64,000 nt of DNA from Oceanospirillaceae bacterium (GTDB taxonomy: Bacteria > Pseudomonadota > Gammaproteobacteria > Pseudomonadales > Balneatricaceae), in the NCBI GenBank assembly GCA_013215505.1, contig JABSQZ010000002.1:1-64000 (forward strand). The letters run 5' to 3'. Every line of letters begins with the position of its first letter. Positions within the stretch are counted from its first letter, which is position 1. Below the pieces are notes generated by a model, which saw nothing but the letters and a program-made list of their open reading frames with translations, was not told where the DNA came from and searched no databases. Shown piece by piece: positions 53,649-62,430 of the stretch. Position numbers and translations under genes: made by a program.

Positions 53649-56600
53649 TTACTTTTGCCGATGTAAATGCACATCTAGCTGTGGGAAAGCGATGCAGACG
53701 TTTTGCCGCTTAAAACTGTCGTTAATCTGTTGGTTAATTTCGTGAATGGCGCGGTTTCTATCGCCTAAGTTGTCCACATAAAAACGCAATTCGAAATCTA
53801 AACTACTGTTGCCAAAAGCGGTGAAAAACACTTCTGGTTGCGGATCGGTTAACACCCGCGGATTGTCTGTGGCGGCCTCTTTAAGCAAACGTTGTACCAG
53901 CTCAGTATCCGATCCATAGGCGACCCCGACATTAACCAGCACCCGGGTAATAGCATCACTTAGAGACCAGTTTATCAATTGATCAGTGACAAATGTTTTG
54001 TTGGGAATGATCACTTCTTTTCTGTCCCAGTCGGAAATGGTGGTGGCGCGGATTTGGATTTTGGTTACCCGTCCGGTCACTCCGCCAATAGTGACAGTGT
54101 CGCCAATACGGACGGGTTTTTCAAACAAGATAATAATACCTGAGACAAAGTTGGCCACTATTTCCTGTAGTCCAAAGCCCAAACCGACACCCATAGCGGC
54201 AACCAGCCACTGTAGTTTTGCCCACTCGACTCCGAACTGGCTGGCACCGGCCAAAATGCAGATGATGATTAATAAGTAGCGGGTGATAGTCGTGATTGCG
54301 TAACAACTGCCAGGGGTTAAATTGATGTGTCTGAGGATTAACAACTCCAGCAGGCCCGGTAGGTTGTATGCGGCTAAGATTGTGATACCTATGACAAACA
54401 TACTAGTGATGACACTGAGTAAGGTAATGTTTTCGGATATTACGCCACTGGCGGTGGTGATTTGATTACTCCACAGTACTACTTTATCCAGCACATCCAG
54501 TGATGGCAGTAGATTTTTTACCAACAGCCACATGGCGATAAACATCAAGCTGAAACAGACGGCTTTAAGCAGTGCAGAGGCTTGATCGGAAATAGATCTT
54601 AGATCCAGATAATTTTCTTCCAGCGGCGTGATATCTTCGTTTTTCTCTCTCGCCGCTAGAATTTCGGTGCGTCGGGCACGGGCTCTGGAAAACGAAATTC
54701 GCCGCTCGGCAATTAACAGCCAACGCATACCGAGTCGGTACAGTGAAAAGGTTGCGTACAAAATTAAAGTGGTTGCCAGCAGGCTGGACATGATCACTAA
54801 ACTGGTAAATAAGTAGCCAAAAAGTGCCGCCACTATCAGTGCCAAGTGGATGAACACGAGTGTGGTCAGCCATAATTTTGCGTGTTGCCACCAACTAATA
54901 GAGTGCTGTTGCTGATCGTTTTGGGTAGATACTTTCCACAGCGCCGCCCAAAAAACTGCCGATAGCAGTGCCAATAAGATAAAGGTTAAACGACCAAGCC
55001 CTGAGTGCAGCTGCAGTGAGGGGATATTATCAAAATGCATTAGCAGCCAGATCAGCGGCACACCTAAGACAAACAGTGGCAGCAGTAGCTTTTTAACCCG
55101 AACACAGGGCTCTTCAGCGATGTCTAAGTGGCTGATGAAAAGTCCGTAGGGGCGCCTGAGCCAGCAGGATAACGTCAGGTAAATCCAAATAGAGAGACTG
55201 AATAATTGATTAAGTGCCAAGGTTTCTGGATTCTCAATAATCAACACTTGTTGCAGAAAAATCCATACCAACAGCGGTATCGGCACAGAGGTAATAGGTG
55301 CTAGCAGTATTAGTCTGATGCTGCGGCTAAATTTATCCTGAATAACATTACCGATTTGCCGGGACCAAATTTTTTCATGCTGGCGCTGATATCTAAACAG
55401 CAACAGGCAGACACTAGTGACCACTAAATACAAAATTAACCAGCGCAACCACTGCTGAAACGGCCGGAACTGTAGATTATTAAGGTACTCATAGCCCTGA
55501 GCAAATTGCTTTCGACTACTTTGACTTATCTGCTTCAACCAACTGCTGTCGATGCTTGGCACACTGGGCAACCACAACAGATATTCGGTTAAAAGGCTCT
55601 GGCCCTTTTTAAACTGTTGTCCTATCTGCGATTGCAAAGTCAGGATCTTTGACATGTCATCCAGTTCGCGGCTGTAGGATAAATGCAAATTGTCGATTAA
55701 ATCCAGGCTAGTTCCCTGTAACAATTGCAAGTCGATAATCGATTGGTCACTCCATTCACTGATATCTGGACTGTTGCTGACCATGTTCAGTTTAAGCTGG
55801 TCGAGTTCAATCTCTCGCAGCCGCAGCTTGGCGATTTCTTGTTTGCTGTCAAAGTTAAGTTTAGGGCTGGCAAACTTCTGGCTGAAGCTTTTTAATTCAA
55901 TACCAAAGCTGTTTTCGCTGAGCTCCAGCTGTTGCTGTATGACATTGTAACTCTGCTGAATTAAGCGCTGCTGTTGTTCTAATGTACGCAGAGCTTGAGC
56001 TGTAGTCGCAGTGTTGGCGACGCTACTGTGCAGTTGAGTGCTGAGTGTTTTGTTTTGGACGATCAGCGCCAGCAAAGCAGCGGGGCGGTTCTGGCTGTCG
56101 TCGGCGACACTGAGCTCACGCAGTAACTGATCGGTTTCAGTTTGCCTTAATAATTGTATCTGATCCTGGAATATACGAATTTTTTGAGTGATCTTGATCA
56201 GTTCAATATCCGTCCAGTTCAATCGCAGTCGGTCGTATTCACTGTGCAGCGGTATCACTAACAATTGTAAGTTTATCGCCTGGATTTTATGGCCCTTTAA
56301 TGAAAATAGTACGGCGTCTAGGAGTTGCTGAGCTTTAGTCGGCGAGCTGGCCTCAAGCGGTATGTTTTCCTGCTCTAGAGCGGAGAGAGTGTCTCTTAAC
56401 TCTACGGGCTTAGTGGAGTAACCGATAATTAGTTTTTCGAAATTGTTGCGATTTTGTTGCAATTCTAACTGGCTGGATTGTAGCTGGGTTAACTCTAATT
56501 CTAACTTAGACAACGGTAAGCTTGGGATGGCGGCGACGGTGACTTTTTTCTGCGCATCACTGAGCAGTTTCTTCAACTGGCCTATTTTTCCAGGCAGCGT

Positions 56601-56837
56601 TTGCAGGCCATCTTTAAATTCGACTATTTGCTGTTTAATCGCATCCGCTTGTGAATATGCATCTATAGTTTGTAGGTAGATCGTTCTTAATGCTGCAGTA
56701 TTTTTGTTATTCGGATCTAAACGCTGCAATTGGCGTTGCACATTTTCCAGTGCAAGGTTAGTGTCAGCCAGCACCGGTAAGGATAAAAACAGCAGTAAAA
56801 ATATACAGCCCCAAGTACGGGTTAATAGTGATCTCAT
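53649..56837 (-). CDS. Large MscS-family mechanosensitive channel (MscK/MscM-like)
   Basis: Inner-membrane tension-gated channel of 1062 residues. A signal peptide (1-24, ending VLADTN) precedes a coiled-coil-rich periplasmic region (about 25-470) and then about eleven transmembrane segments. The MscS core is at the C-terminal end: pore helix MGVGLGFGLQEIVANFVSGII near 890-915, beta domain KPVRIGDTVTIGGVTGRVTKI, and vestibule to the end. The size and order resemble E. coli KefA/MscK (1120) and YjeP/MscM (1107). Selectivity cannot be judged. Divergent from the alpha/beta hydrolase gene. Confidence 0.87.
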   Translation of the reverse strand: MRSLLTRTWGCIFLLLFLSLPVLADTNLALENVQRQLQRLDPNNKNTAALRTIYLQTIDAYSQADAIKQQIVEFKDGLQTLPGKIGQLKKLLSDAQKKVTVAAIPSLPLSKLELELTQLQSSQLELQQNRNNFEKLIIGYSTKPVELRDTLSALEQENIPLEASSPTKAQQLLDAVLFSLKGHKIQAINLQLLVIPLHSEYDRLRLNWTDIELIKITQKIRIFQDQIQLLRQTETDQLLRELSVADDSQNRPAALLALIVQNKTLSTQLHSSVANTATTAQALRTLEQQQRLIQQSYNVIQQQLELSENSFGIELKSFSQKFASPKLNFDSKQEIAKLRLREIELDQLKLNMVSNSPDISEWSDQSIIDLQLLQGTSLDLIDNLHLSYSRELDDMSKILTLQSQIGQQFKKGQSLLTEYLLWLPSVPSIDSSWLKQISQSSRKQFAQGYEYLNNLQFRPFQQWLRWLILYLVVTSVCLLLFRYQRQHEKIWSRQIGNVIQDKFSRSIRLILLAPITSVPIPLLVWIFLQQVLIIENPETLALNQLFSLSIWIYLTLSCWLRRPYGLFISHLDIAEEPCVRVKKLLLPLFVLGVPLIWLLMHFDNIPSLQLHSGLGRLTFILLALLSAVFWAALWKVSTQNDQQQHSISWWQHAKLWLTTLVFIHLALIVAALFGYLFTSLVIMSSLLATTLILYATFSLYRLGMRWLLIAERRISFSRARARRTEILAAREKNEDITPLEENYLDLRSISDQASALLKAVCFSLMFIAMWLLVKNLLPSLDVLDKVVLWSNQITTASGVISENITLLSVITSMFVIGITILAAYNLPGLLELLILRHINLTPGSCYAITTITRYLLIIICILAGASQFGVEWAKLQWLVAAMGVGLGFGLQEIVANFVSGIIILFEKPVRIGDTVTIGGVTGRVTKIQIRATTISDWDRKEVIIPNKTFVTDQLINWSLSDAITRVLVNVGVAYGSDTELVQRLLKEAATDNPRVLTDPQPEVFFTAFGNSSLDFELRFYVDNLGDRNRAIHEINQQINDSFKRQNVCIAFPQLDVHLHRQK

Positions 56838-57004
56838 TAAAAGTTGATCCAGTTATTATTAATAGTGCGCACAGTTGCCGCTAGCTTAGCAATCCTCAGA
56901 ACTTGCACAGATGTTTCACCGTCGATCGGGAGCCAAGCATTGATCAAGGCTATATGATTGTTTTAGATTGGTAAACACTGAAAGATCAACAGGGAGATTT
57001 ATTT

Positions 57005-57958
57005 ATTACAAAGTCAACTGAGACACTCTTTAACGCCCGGGAATTAGCTGGACTATTACCGCAAAATAACACCCCGAACGCTCTCCATCCGCTGTGGTTA
57101 AACTACTACTCTTTCTACGGCTTTTTCCAGCTGGAAAACTATAAAATTACAATCCAAAGTATAGCCACAGAGGTTGGAGATACGGTGCTGCAGCATTATC
57201 GACAAAAATATGCCAGTAAAGGCACAGTGATCATAATCCATGGTTATATGGATCACAGTGCGCTTTACCGGCAGCTAATTATGGATAGATTAAACAGTGG
57301 TTGGGATGTATTGATCTACGATAAGTTGGGGCATGGGCTCAGCGCTGGCGCCAGATACGACATAGCAGGCTTCACCCAGTATGCGCTGCAACTGGATGCG
57401 GTACTGAGGTATTTAGCGGGCTGTGCTGAGCAAACCGACCACTGGCAGTTGATAGGTCAAAGTACTGGCGCTGCCGTTATTATGGAGCATGTATTTAACT
57501 CGCAGATGACAGAGTTCGAGCAGCTAAAACAGCGCATCTTATTGGCTCCGCTGGTACGTTGTCAGCAATTTAACCGGGTAAAACTGCATTATCAGTTAAT
57601 GCGCTGGCTGCGCAGTAAAGTAAAACGCAGCTTTAGCAGTAATAGCCATGATGCGGATTTTTTACAACTTATACGCCACCGGGATCCTTTTACCTGTAAT
57701 TTTATGAAAGTGCGCTGGGTGGGAGCCATGTTGCAATGGGAAAAAGAATATCTGTTGCAGTCTAAATCTGAACTAGCATTGCTTATTGTACAAGGGGACG
57801 ACGATGGAACTGTGGCCTGGCGCTACAATGTTGAGGCTATAAAAAAGCAATTTCCCAATTCTGAACTCGTGGTGATAGCCGGGGCCAGGCATCAGCTAGT
57901 GAATGAAGCGGCGCTGTGGCGAGACCAAGTCTTTAAGGCTATCGAGCAATATTCATAA
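57005..57958 (+). CDS. Alpha/beta-fold hydrolase, probable ATT start
   Basis: Serine-hydrolase-fold protein of the lysophospholipase-like group, about 317 residues. No ATG, GTG or TTG occurs upstream of 57185, yet the frame is open and coding-like to 56975; ATT at 57005 sits 8 nt after GGGAG. The added N-terminus (NALHPLWLNYYSFYGF...) matches the pre-domain found in related proteins. The catalytic motifs are IIHGYMDHSALY (oxyanion), LIGQSTGAAVIMEH (nucleophile Ser), GDDDGTVAW (Asp) and AGARHQLVNE (His). If the ATT is not used, translation may begin at GTG 57185 and lack the pre-domain. Its 3' end overlaps the next gene by 20 bp. Confidence 0.72.
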   Translation: MTKSTETLFNARELAGLLPQNNTPNALHPLWLNYYSFYGFFQLENYKITIQSIATEVGDTVLQHYRQKYASKGTVIIIHGYMDHSALYRQLIMDRLNSGWDVLIYDKLGHGLSAGARYDIAGFTQYALQLDAVLRYLAGCAEQTDHWQLIGQSTGAAVIMEHVFNSQMTEFEQLKQRILLAPLVRCQQFNRVKLHYQLMRWLRSKVKRSFSSNSHDADFLQLIRHRDPFTCNFMKVRWVGAMLQWEKEYLLQSKSELALLIVQGDDDGTVAWRYNVEAIKKQFPNSELVVIAGARHQLVNEAALWRDQVFKAIEQYS

Positions 57959-58964
57959 CACTCTTGGGTGGTTTGTCGCCTGTCGGTAAATTGAGGATTT
58001 CCCAGAGTTGGGTTTGAATGGCCTGATATTGCTCGCGACTATAAGCTGAGGGCAATACAATATTGTGCTGCTGCCCGCTGGCACTTACCGATGCCCAGCG
58101 CTGCGGGCTGGACACTCGGTTTTCACCAAAGAAGGTCAGTGTTGCAGTATTGCTGGCGGCCGCCAAATGCATAGTACCAGTGGAAGTGCTGACAAATAGC
58201 TGGAAATGACTAAGTAGTATGCAAAAGTTAGTCAGAGAGCCGCTGGAGTTGTAAATAATCGCTTTAAAATCAAGCTTGTCAGCCAGTTGTTGGCTAAGAT
58301 TTTGATCGTCGGGGCCGAAGGTGAAAACAATGTTTATGCCATGATGATCAACGATGCTTTTGGCCAGTAGTAAATAATCATCAATGCTTAAATTCCCCTC
58401 GGCACTGCCTCCGGAACCCGGGTGAAAAGCGATGATTTTATCGCTACTGTGCAACTGATGCTCTCGCCTGAATTTAGTAATAACAGCCTCACTGGCACTT
58501 GCATCGAAAGTCAGCAGAGGTTGCGAGTATTCAAGCTGTAACTGATCATCAAAAGCGGCTAGCAGATCTAAGTTGTATTCAAATTCTCTTTTTTCTACTC
58601 GACTGCGTCTCTGGATCAAGCGCCGATTGAATAAAAATTGGGCAATTTTGGTGCCCGGTGCAATGCGTTGCTTTATCCCGGCGCGAAATAAGACCCAGGC
58701 CAGCTTAGTGTCAATAAAAGCGGAAATGCTGGTATCGATTTTGGCCTGTTTAATCTCGGATAATGTCTGCTGTAGATTGTCTCTATTGTACAAAATCACA
58801 TGGTCAATAAAATCGATACTGCTGGCGAAATCGTAATTTACTTTTGACACTAGAGCATACAGCACTAATTCGGGCCGCTGCTGCTTCAATAATTTAAACA
58901 TAGGCAGCGAGACCACAAAATCGCCTATTTTGTCGTGACGGGTAATTAGTATGTTAGCGGTCAT
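57939..58964 (-). CDS. Glycosyltransferase family 9 (heptosyltransferase-like)
   Basis: Inner-core LPS-type ADP-heptose transferase of the GT9 family, 341 residues. Begins ILITRHDKIGDFVVSLPMFK as in WaaC/WaaF; C-terminal domain has IIAFHPGSGGSAEGN and the late signature LSHFQLFVSTSTGTMHLAAASN, with the Asp of GT9 in STGTMHLA region not obvious. The gene has a partner GT2 gene 163 bp upstream on the same strand with repeats between, suggesting a small LPS-core pair. Its 3' end overlaps the alpha/beta hydrolase gene tail-to-tail. Confidence 0.82.
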   Translation of the reverse strand: MTANILITRHDKIGDFVVSLPMFKLLKQQRPELVLYALVSKVNYDFASSIDFIDHVILYNRDNLQQTLSEIKQAKIDTSISAFIDTKLAWVLFRAGIKQRIAPGTKIAQFLFNRRLIQRRSRVEKREFEYNLDLLAAFDDQLQLEYSQPLLTFDASASEAVITKFRREHQLHSSDKIIAFHPGSGGSAEGNLSIDDYLLLAKSIVDHHGINIVFTFGPDDQNLSQQLADKLDFKAIIYNSSGSLTNFCILLSHFQLFVSTSTGTMHLAAASNTATLTFFGENRVSSPQRWASVSASGQQHNIVLPSAYSREQYQAIQTQLWEILNLPTGDKPPKSVMNIAR

Positions 58965-58987
58965 TATCTAGCTCTTTATTGGCTTGT

Positions 58988-59185
58988 TAGGGTTTCATAT
59001 ATTTTCAGATATCAGCGCTTATTGTCCGGTTCTATATTGGCCTGTTATTGTTTCATATATTTTCAGATATCAGCGCTTATTGTCCGGTTCTATATTGGCC
59101 TGTTATTGTTTCATATATTTTCAGGTATCAGCGCTTATTTTCCAGCTCTTTATTGGCTTCGTATAACTTCATATATTTAAAAAAG
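58988..59185. repeat. 58-bp tandem repeat derived from the 3' end of the GT2 gene
   Basis: The block tttcatatat recurs at 58993, 59051 and 59109, and tcatatat at 59169 inside the GT2 gene, all at 58-bp spacing. The innermost copy is the gene end (protein end KYMKLYEANKELENKR and TGA stop). The downstream copies are diverged out-of-frame duplicates. The first full copies are nearly identical to each other, so this looks like recent tandem amplification of a gene end, with a slightly older first step. Confidence 0.85.
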
Positions 59186-59898
59186 TTGGTGGTCATATGT
59201 GAAAAGGCAATGACCAGTCCGGGATAACCGTCTAGAAAGCCCGCTTTGAGAATATAGGTTTTAATGAACGAGAAAATGGCATTGAGCAGTGCCTTGGTCG
59301 GCGAAGATTTTTTGATGCCGACTTTTTCGCTGGCAAATAGTGTTGAGTAGCGATCGGCTTTAAGCATGAAATCGCTTAGATTCTGGTAGGGGTAATGATT
59401 GACTAACCCGGGTAGTAATGAAACTTGTAAGTTGTCTGTCAATACAAACTCGTGCACTTTATTATCGTTAAAGCCGGTGCTGGATCTGTTGTATAAACGG
59501 GTGATCCGCTCTTTTCTCCAGCAGTGTTTTATCTCTTGTTGACGGTAGTAGTTGGTGCGTAATATCTGATAGGCGCACGCAGTATTTAGAGAGAGACTGC
59601 TCAAGCTATTGATAAATTCATCGCCAAGTGTTTCATCCGCATCTAAAGACAAGATCCAGTTATTAGTGGCATATCCCACCGCTTTATTTTTTGTTTCACC
59701 AAAGCCGGAAAAATCCCCTTGAATAATCTTCACATTGGCAAACTCGGCAGCGATTTGCAGAGTGTCATCGGTTGAGCCATTGTCGTACAAAATAACTTCA
59801 GCAAAACAGCTCAGAGAATTTAAGGTCAGCCTGATAGTGTGCCCGGCATCTCTGACAATAATGACACAGGAGATCGAGTGGATAGTGGAAGTGCTCAT
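59128..59898 (-). CDS. Glycosyltransferase family 2 (WaaE/KdtX-like)
   Basis: LPS-core-type glycosyltransferase of 256 residues. GT-A fold signs: ISCVIIVRDAGHTI, the metal/nucleotide motif LYDNGSTDDT, then SLDADETLGDEF (DxD-like). The C-terminal region has the WaaE-type W-R-x-x-R... (CWRKERITRLYNRSSTGF) and VHEFV. Members transfer glucose or similar sugars to heptose in the core. The 3' end is embedded in a 58-bp tandem repeat series. Likely cotranscribed with the GT9 gene. Confidence 0.83.
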   Translation of the reverse strand: MSTSTIHSISCVIIVRDAGHTIRLTLNSLSCFAEVILYDNGSTDDTLQIAAEFANVKIIQGDFSGFGETKNKAVGYATNNWILSLDADETLGDEFINSLSSLSLNTACAYQILRTNYYRQQEIKHCWRKERITRLYNRSSTGFNDNKVHEFVLTDNLQVSLLPGLVNHYPYQNLSDFMLKADRYSTLFASEKVGIKKSSPTKALLNAIFSFIKTYILKAGFLDGYPGLVIAFSHMTTNFFKYMKLYEANKELENKR

Positions 59899-60224
59899 AT
59901 TAGCCTTTACGATGGTTTACGATCCATATTTTAACACTAGGGCAGCGCTAACAGCTTAGTTTTTGCGGGGTAAAATTGATGTTTTAGAGCTTCTAGTAAT
60001 CGCTGAAGATAGTACTTTAATTAACTATCAATGTGAAATCTATCTTGGCAACATGTGAACAACTTTGGTGTGTAGCAAGTGAGCGGTAACTTAGCTGGCA
60101 GAGTCGAGGAGGTGCTCCTGGCAGTGCTTGGACTCTGTATGTCGCCGCTTCACTGGGGTCAGCCTGGAAAGTTATTAACGGTCCAATACCTCAGGCTGTT
60201 GCCGAGATATTGGACTCTTACAGG
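59899..60224. other. 326-bp intergenic region with a serA 3' hairpin
   Basis: Holds the 3' flank of serA and the promoter region of the GT2 gene. Apart from the stem at 60181-60215 I see no gene, operator or RNA. Sequence is not notably repetitive. Confidence 0.6.
60181..60215. terminator. 12-bp hairpin downstream of serA
   Basis: GTCCAATACCTC (60181-60192) and GAGATATTGGAC (60204-60215) form a 12-bp stem with one wobble or mismatch and an 11-nt loop, 10 bp after the serA stop. The following stretch (cgttaataac) has no T-run, so it is a weak or RNA-stabilising structure rather than a textbook terminator. Confidence 0.55.
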
Positions 60225-61466
60225 CTAGAACAATCTGCGGCTGCGGATAGTGCCCGACACTGCAGAGAGTTTCTCCAGTGCTTTTGCCGAGCAGTCGGCA
60301 TCCACGTCTATGACCACGTAGCCCACTGAGTCATTGGTCTGTAAGTGTTGGCCGGAAATATTGATATTATTTTCAGAGAGAATGCTGTTGATCTGAGTTA
60401 ACACCCCAGGAATATTATGGTGCACGTGCAGCAATCTGTGTACACCATCAGCTTCAGTGTGATCTGGTAGCGACACTTCAGGGAAGTTCACAGAGGTTAC
60501 TGATGAGCCATTGTCACTGTATTTAACCAGTTTATCGGCAACTTCTGAGCCGATGCTCTTTTGCGCTTCCATGGTCGAGCCACCGACATGCGGGGTTAAT
60601 ATGACATTGTCAAAGCCGCGCAGTGGTGAGATAAACTCATCGGCGTTAGAGCGGGGCTCAACCGGAAATACATCGATAGCGGCGCCGGCCAGTTGTTTGC
60701 TTTCCAGAGCCTGGCAGAGTGCATCGATATCTACTACTGTGCCTCGTGCTGCGTTGATGAAAATAGCACCTGCTTTCATCTGTGAAAACTCACTGCTGGA
60801 CATTAAGTTATGGGTTGAGCCGGTCTCCGGGATATGCAGTGTGACAATATCACTTTGAGCTAAGAGTTCGCCTAAGCTACCTACTTGCTTGGCGTTCCCC
60901 AGTGGTAATTTGCCGACCACATCGTGAAATATAACATTCATACCCATAGCTTCAGCCATGATGCTCAGCTGGGAACCAATGCTACCGTAGCCGATAATCC
61001 CCAAGGTTTTATTTCTGATTTCGAAAGAGCCGCTGGCGCTTTTTTGCCAGATACCGCGATGCGCTTTAGCACTTTTTTCTGCAATACCGCGCAGTAAAAT
61101 AATAGATTCGGCGATCACCAGCTCCGCCACTGAGCGAGTGTTAGAAAAAGGTGCATTAAACACGGCGACCGCTTTTTTAGTGGCCGCGGGCAAATCTACC
61201 TGGTTGGTACCGATGCAGAAACAACCGACAGCGACTAATTTATTGGCGGCGGCAAACACTTTGGCATTCAACTGAGTTCTGGAGCGGATACCGATGAAAT
61301 GCACTTCACCGATACGCTCTAGCAATTCTTCTTCGGTTAGCGAGCCGGTGTGATATTCAATGTTCGAGTAGCCGTTACTTTCCAGGGAATCTACGGCGCT
61401 TTGATGCACACCTTCTAATAATAAAATTTTGATTTTGCTTTTATCTAAAGATGTAGGAATGCTCAT
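60225..61466 (-). CDS. serA: D-3-phosphoglycerate dehydrogenase
   Basis: First enzyme of serine synthesis, 413 residues, close to E. coli SerA (410). The NAD motif is GIIGYGSIGSQLSIMAEAMG; catalytic Arg, Glu and His lie in NAARGTVVDIDAL, FPVEPRSNADEF and ILTPHVGGSTMEAQ. The C-terminal ACT domain for serine feedback is present from about 340 (HRLLHVHHNIPGVLTQINSIL ... VGYVVIDVDADC). Monocistronic, with a hairpin just after its stop. Confidence 0.93.
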   Translation of the reverse strand: MSIPTSLDKSKIKILLLEGVHQSAVDSLESNGYSNIEYHTGSLTEEELLERIGEVHFIGIRSRTQLNAKVFAAANKLVAVGCFCIGTNQVDLPAATKKAVAVFNAPFSNTRSVAELVIAESIILLRGIAEKSAKAHRGIWQKSASGSFEIRNKTLGIIGYGSIGSQLSIMAEAMGMNVIFHDVVGKLPLGNAKQVGSLGELLAQSDIVTLHIPETGSTHNLMSSSEFSQMKAGAIFINAARGTVVDIDALCQALESKQLAGAAIDVFPVEPRSNADEFISPLRGFDNVILTPHVGGSTMEAQKSIGSEVADKLVKYSDNGSSVTSVNFPEVSLPDHTEADGVHRLLHVHHNIPGVLTQINSILSENNINISGQHLQTNDSVGYVVIDVDADCSAKALEKLSAVSGTIRSRRLF

Positions 61467-61847
61467 GTAAATTCAACCTTACCCTGTGGCTTTAATTTGG
61501 AATTTTGGCTGCTGAGGATTTGTCCCCGGCAACGGCTGAAGATCTTAACATAGGGTTAAGTGTATAAAAGGCCACCACTAGTCAATTAGCGGATATTTAG
61601 CAGATTTTCTTACTCCAATTATCCAGTAAAAGAAACATTTTCTAGATTGGCAATTAAAGTTTCCCATACGCTAATTTATTGCCGATTGGCTATGGGTTTA
61701 AAGTGATTTAGAAGTAAAAAAAGCGTTGTAAGTCTTGTATCATGAATTGCCAAATAAAGCGTTTTTGTTGTTTTTCCCAGCTGCTACTCAGAGTAAAAAA
61801 AGAGAGCGGACAGCTCTCAAGAGGGTAAGTTTCAGGTCGAATTTAGC
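61467..61847. other. 381-bp intergenic region
   Basis: Between serA (transcribed from 61466) and the ppnP stop at 61848, both on the minus strand. It contains the ppnP terminator at 61795-61818 and presumably the serA promoter. Nothing else recognisable. Confidence 0.6.
61795..61818 (-). terminator. Rho-independent terminator of ppnP
   Basis: Minus strand: GAGAGC-tgtcc-GCTCTC followed by TTTTTTTAC. 6-bp stem, 30 bp past the stop. Clean T-run. Confidence 0.9.
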
Positions 61848-62129
61848 TTAGCGGTAAAAGCACAAATAGGCCGTTTGCTGTTTAACACTGACTTCGAATT
61901 CGGAGTTGGCAGCGACTGCAAATTCGCTACCGCTGGGGTAGCTGGTATAGCTATCTTGACCGGCCAACTTTACCAAAAGTTCACCGCAGATCACTTGCAT
62001 CAACTCATTCTTAGCGGTGGAAAAAGTGTATTCTCCGATATCCATAACCCCACTGGTTACTTGTCCCTGAGAGTTTTCAAAGCTGAGAGATTTTACTTTT
62101 CCCTCGAAGTACTGATTTACTGCAATCAT
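61848..62129 (-). CDS. ppnP: Pyrimidine/purine nucleoside phosphorylase PpnP (YaiE)
   Basis: Cupin-fold broad-specificity nucleoside phosphorylase of 93 residues (E. coli YaiE 94). The start is ATG 62129, which follows AAGGA with 6-nt spacing; ten extra open codons upstream do not fit. Family features: YFEGKVKSLSFENSQG, GVMDIGEYTFSTAKNELMQVICGELLVKL and YPSGSEFAVAANSEFEV. Length and order match the family exactly. Monocistronic with its own terminator. Confidence 0.92.
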   Translation of the reverse strand: MIAVNQYFEGKVKSLSFENSQGQVTSGVMDIGEYTFSTAKNELMQVICGELLVKLAGQDSYTSYPSGSEFAVAANSEFEVSVKQQTAYLCFYR

Positions 62130-62430
62130 AGGTTTTCCTTTAAGATAATGAGGGAGCATACGCGCACGTTCGATACGCCCCTTCGGGCGGGCTCTAAAGC
62201 GATCATCAGTATTATTAGACAGGCTGGGGAGGTGAAGTCATTCCCCGGAGTTAGCTGTCGTACATCGGATCGCTTTGCAGCACGCAGAGAAGATATCGGA
62301 CTTACATGTTCCTTTGTGTGCAGGGGATTATAAACCCAAATAAATCATTTTCGCTAACCAAGCTAGTAATTACTTTTCAGTGATTTAGATTGATAATAAA
62401 GCTTACTGTGGCAGTAAGCTTGTGCGGCTA
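62130..62430. other. 301-bp intergenic region with terminator hairpin
   Basis: Between the ppnP start (62129) and the diheme cytochrome stop (62431) on the minus strand. Apart from the hairpin at 62399-62421 and the ppnP promoter presumed within, nothing recognisable. A 152-codon plus-strand frame here is a shadow of ppnP. Confidence 0.6.
62399..62421 (-). terminator. Perfect 10-bp hairpin downstream of cytochrome gene
   Basis: AAGCTTACTG (62399-62408) and CAGTAAGCTT (62412-62421) around a TGG loop, 10 bp past the cytochrome stop. On the minus strand it is followed by TATTATC, a weak T-run. Likely terminates the cytochrome operon. Confidence 0.7.

Noticed and set aside
58988-59185. CRISPR-like appearance of evenly spaced repeats
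   Set aside because: The 58-bp units are contiguous with no unique spacers and derive from a gene end; no cas gene is present.
61875-62333. 152-codon plus-strand frame over ppnP and its upstream region
   Set aside because: Antisense shadow of ppnP; no recognisable protein.
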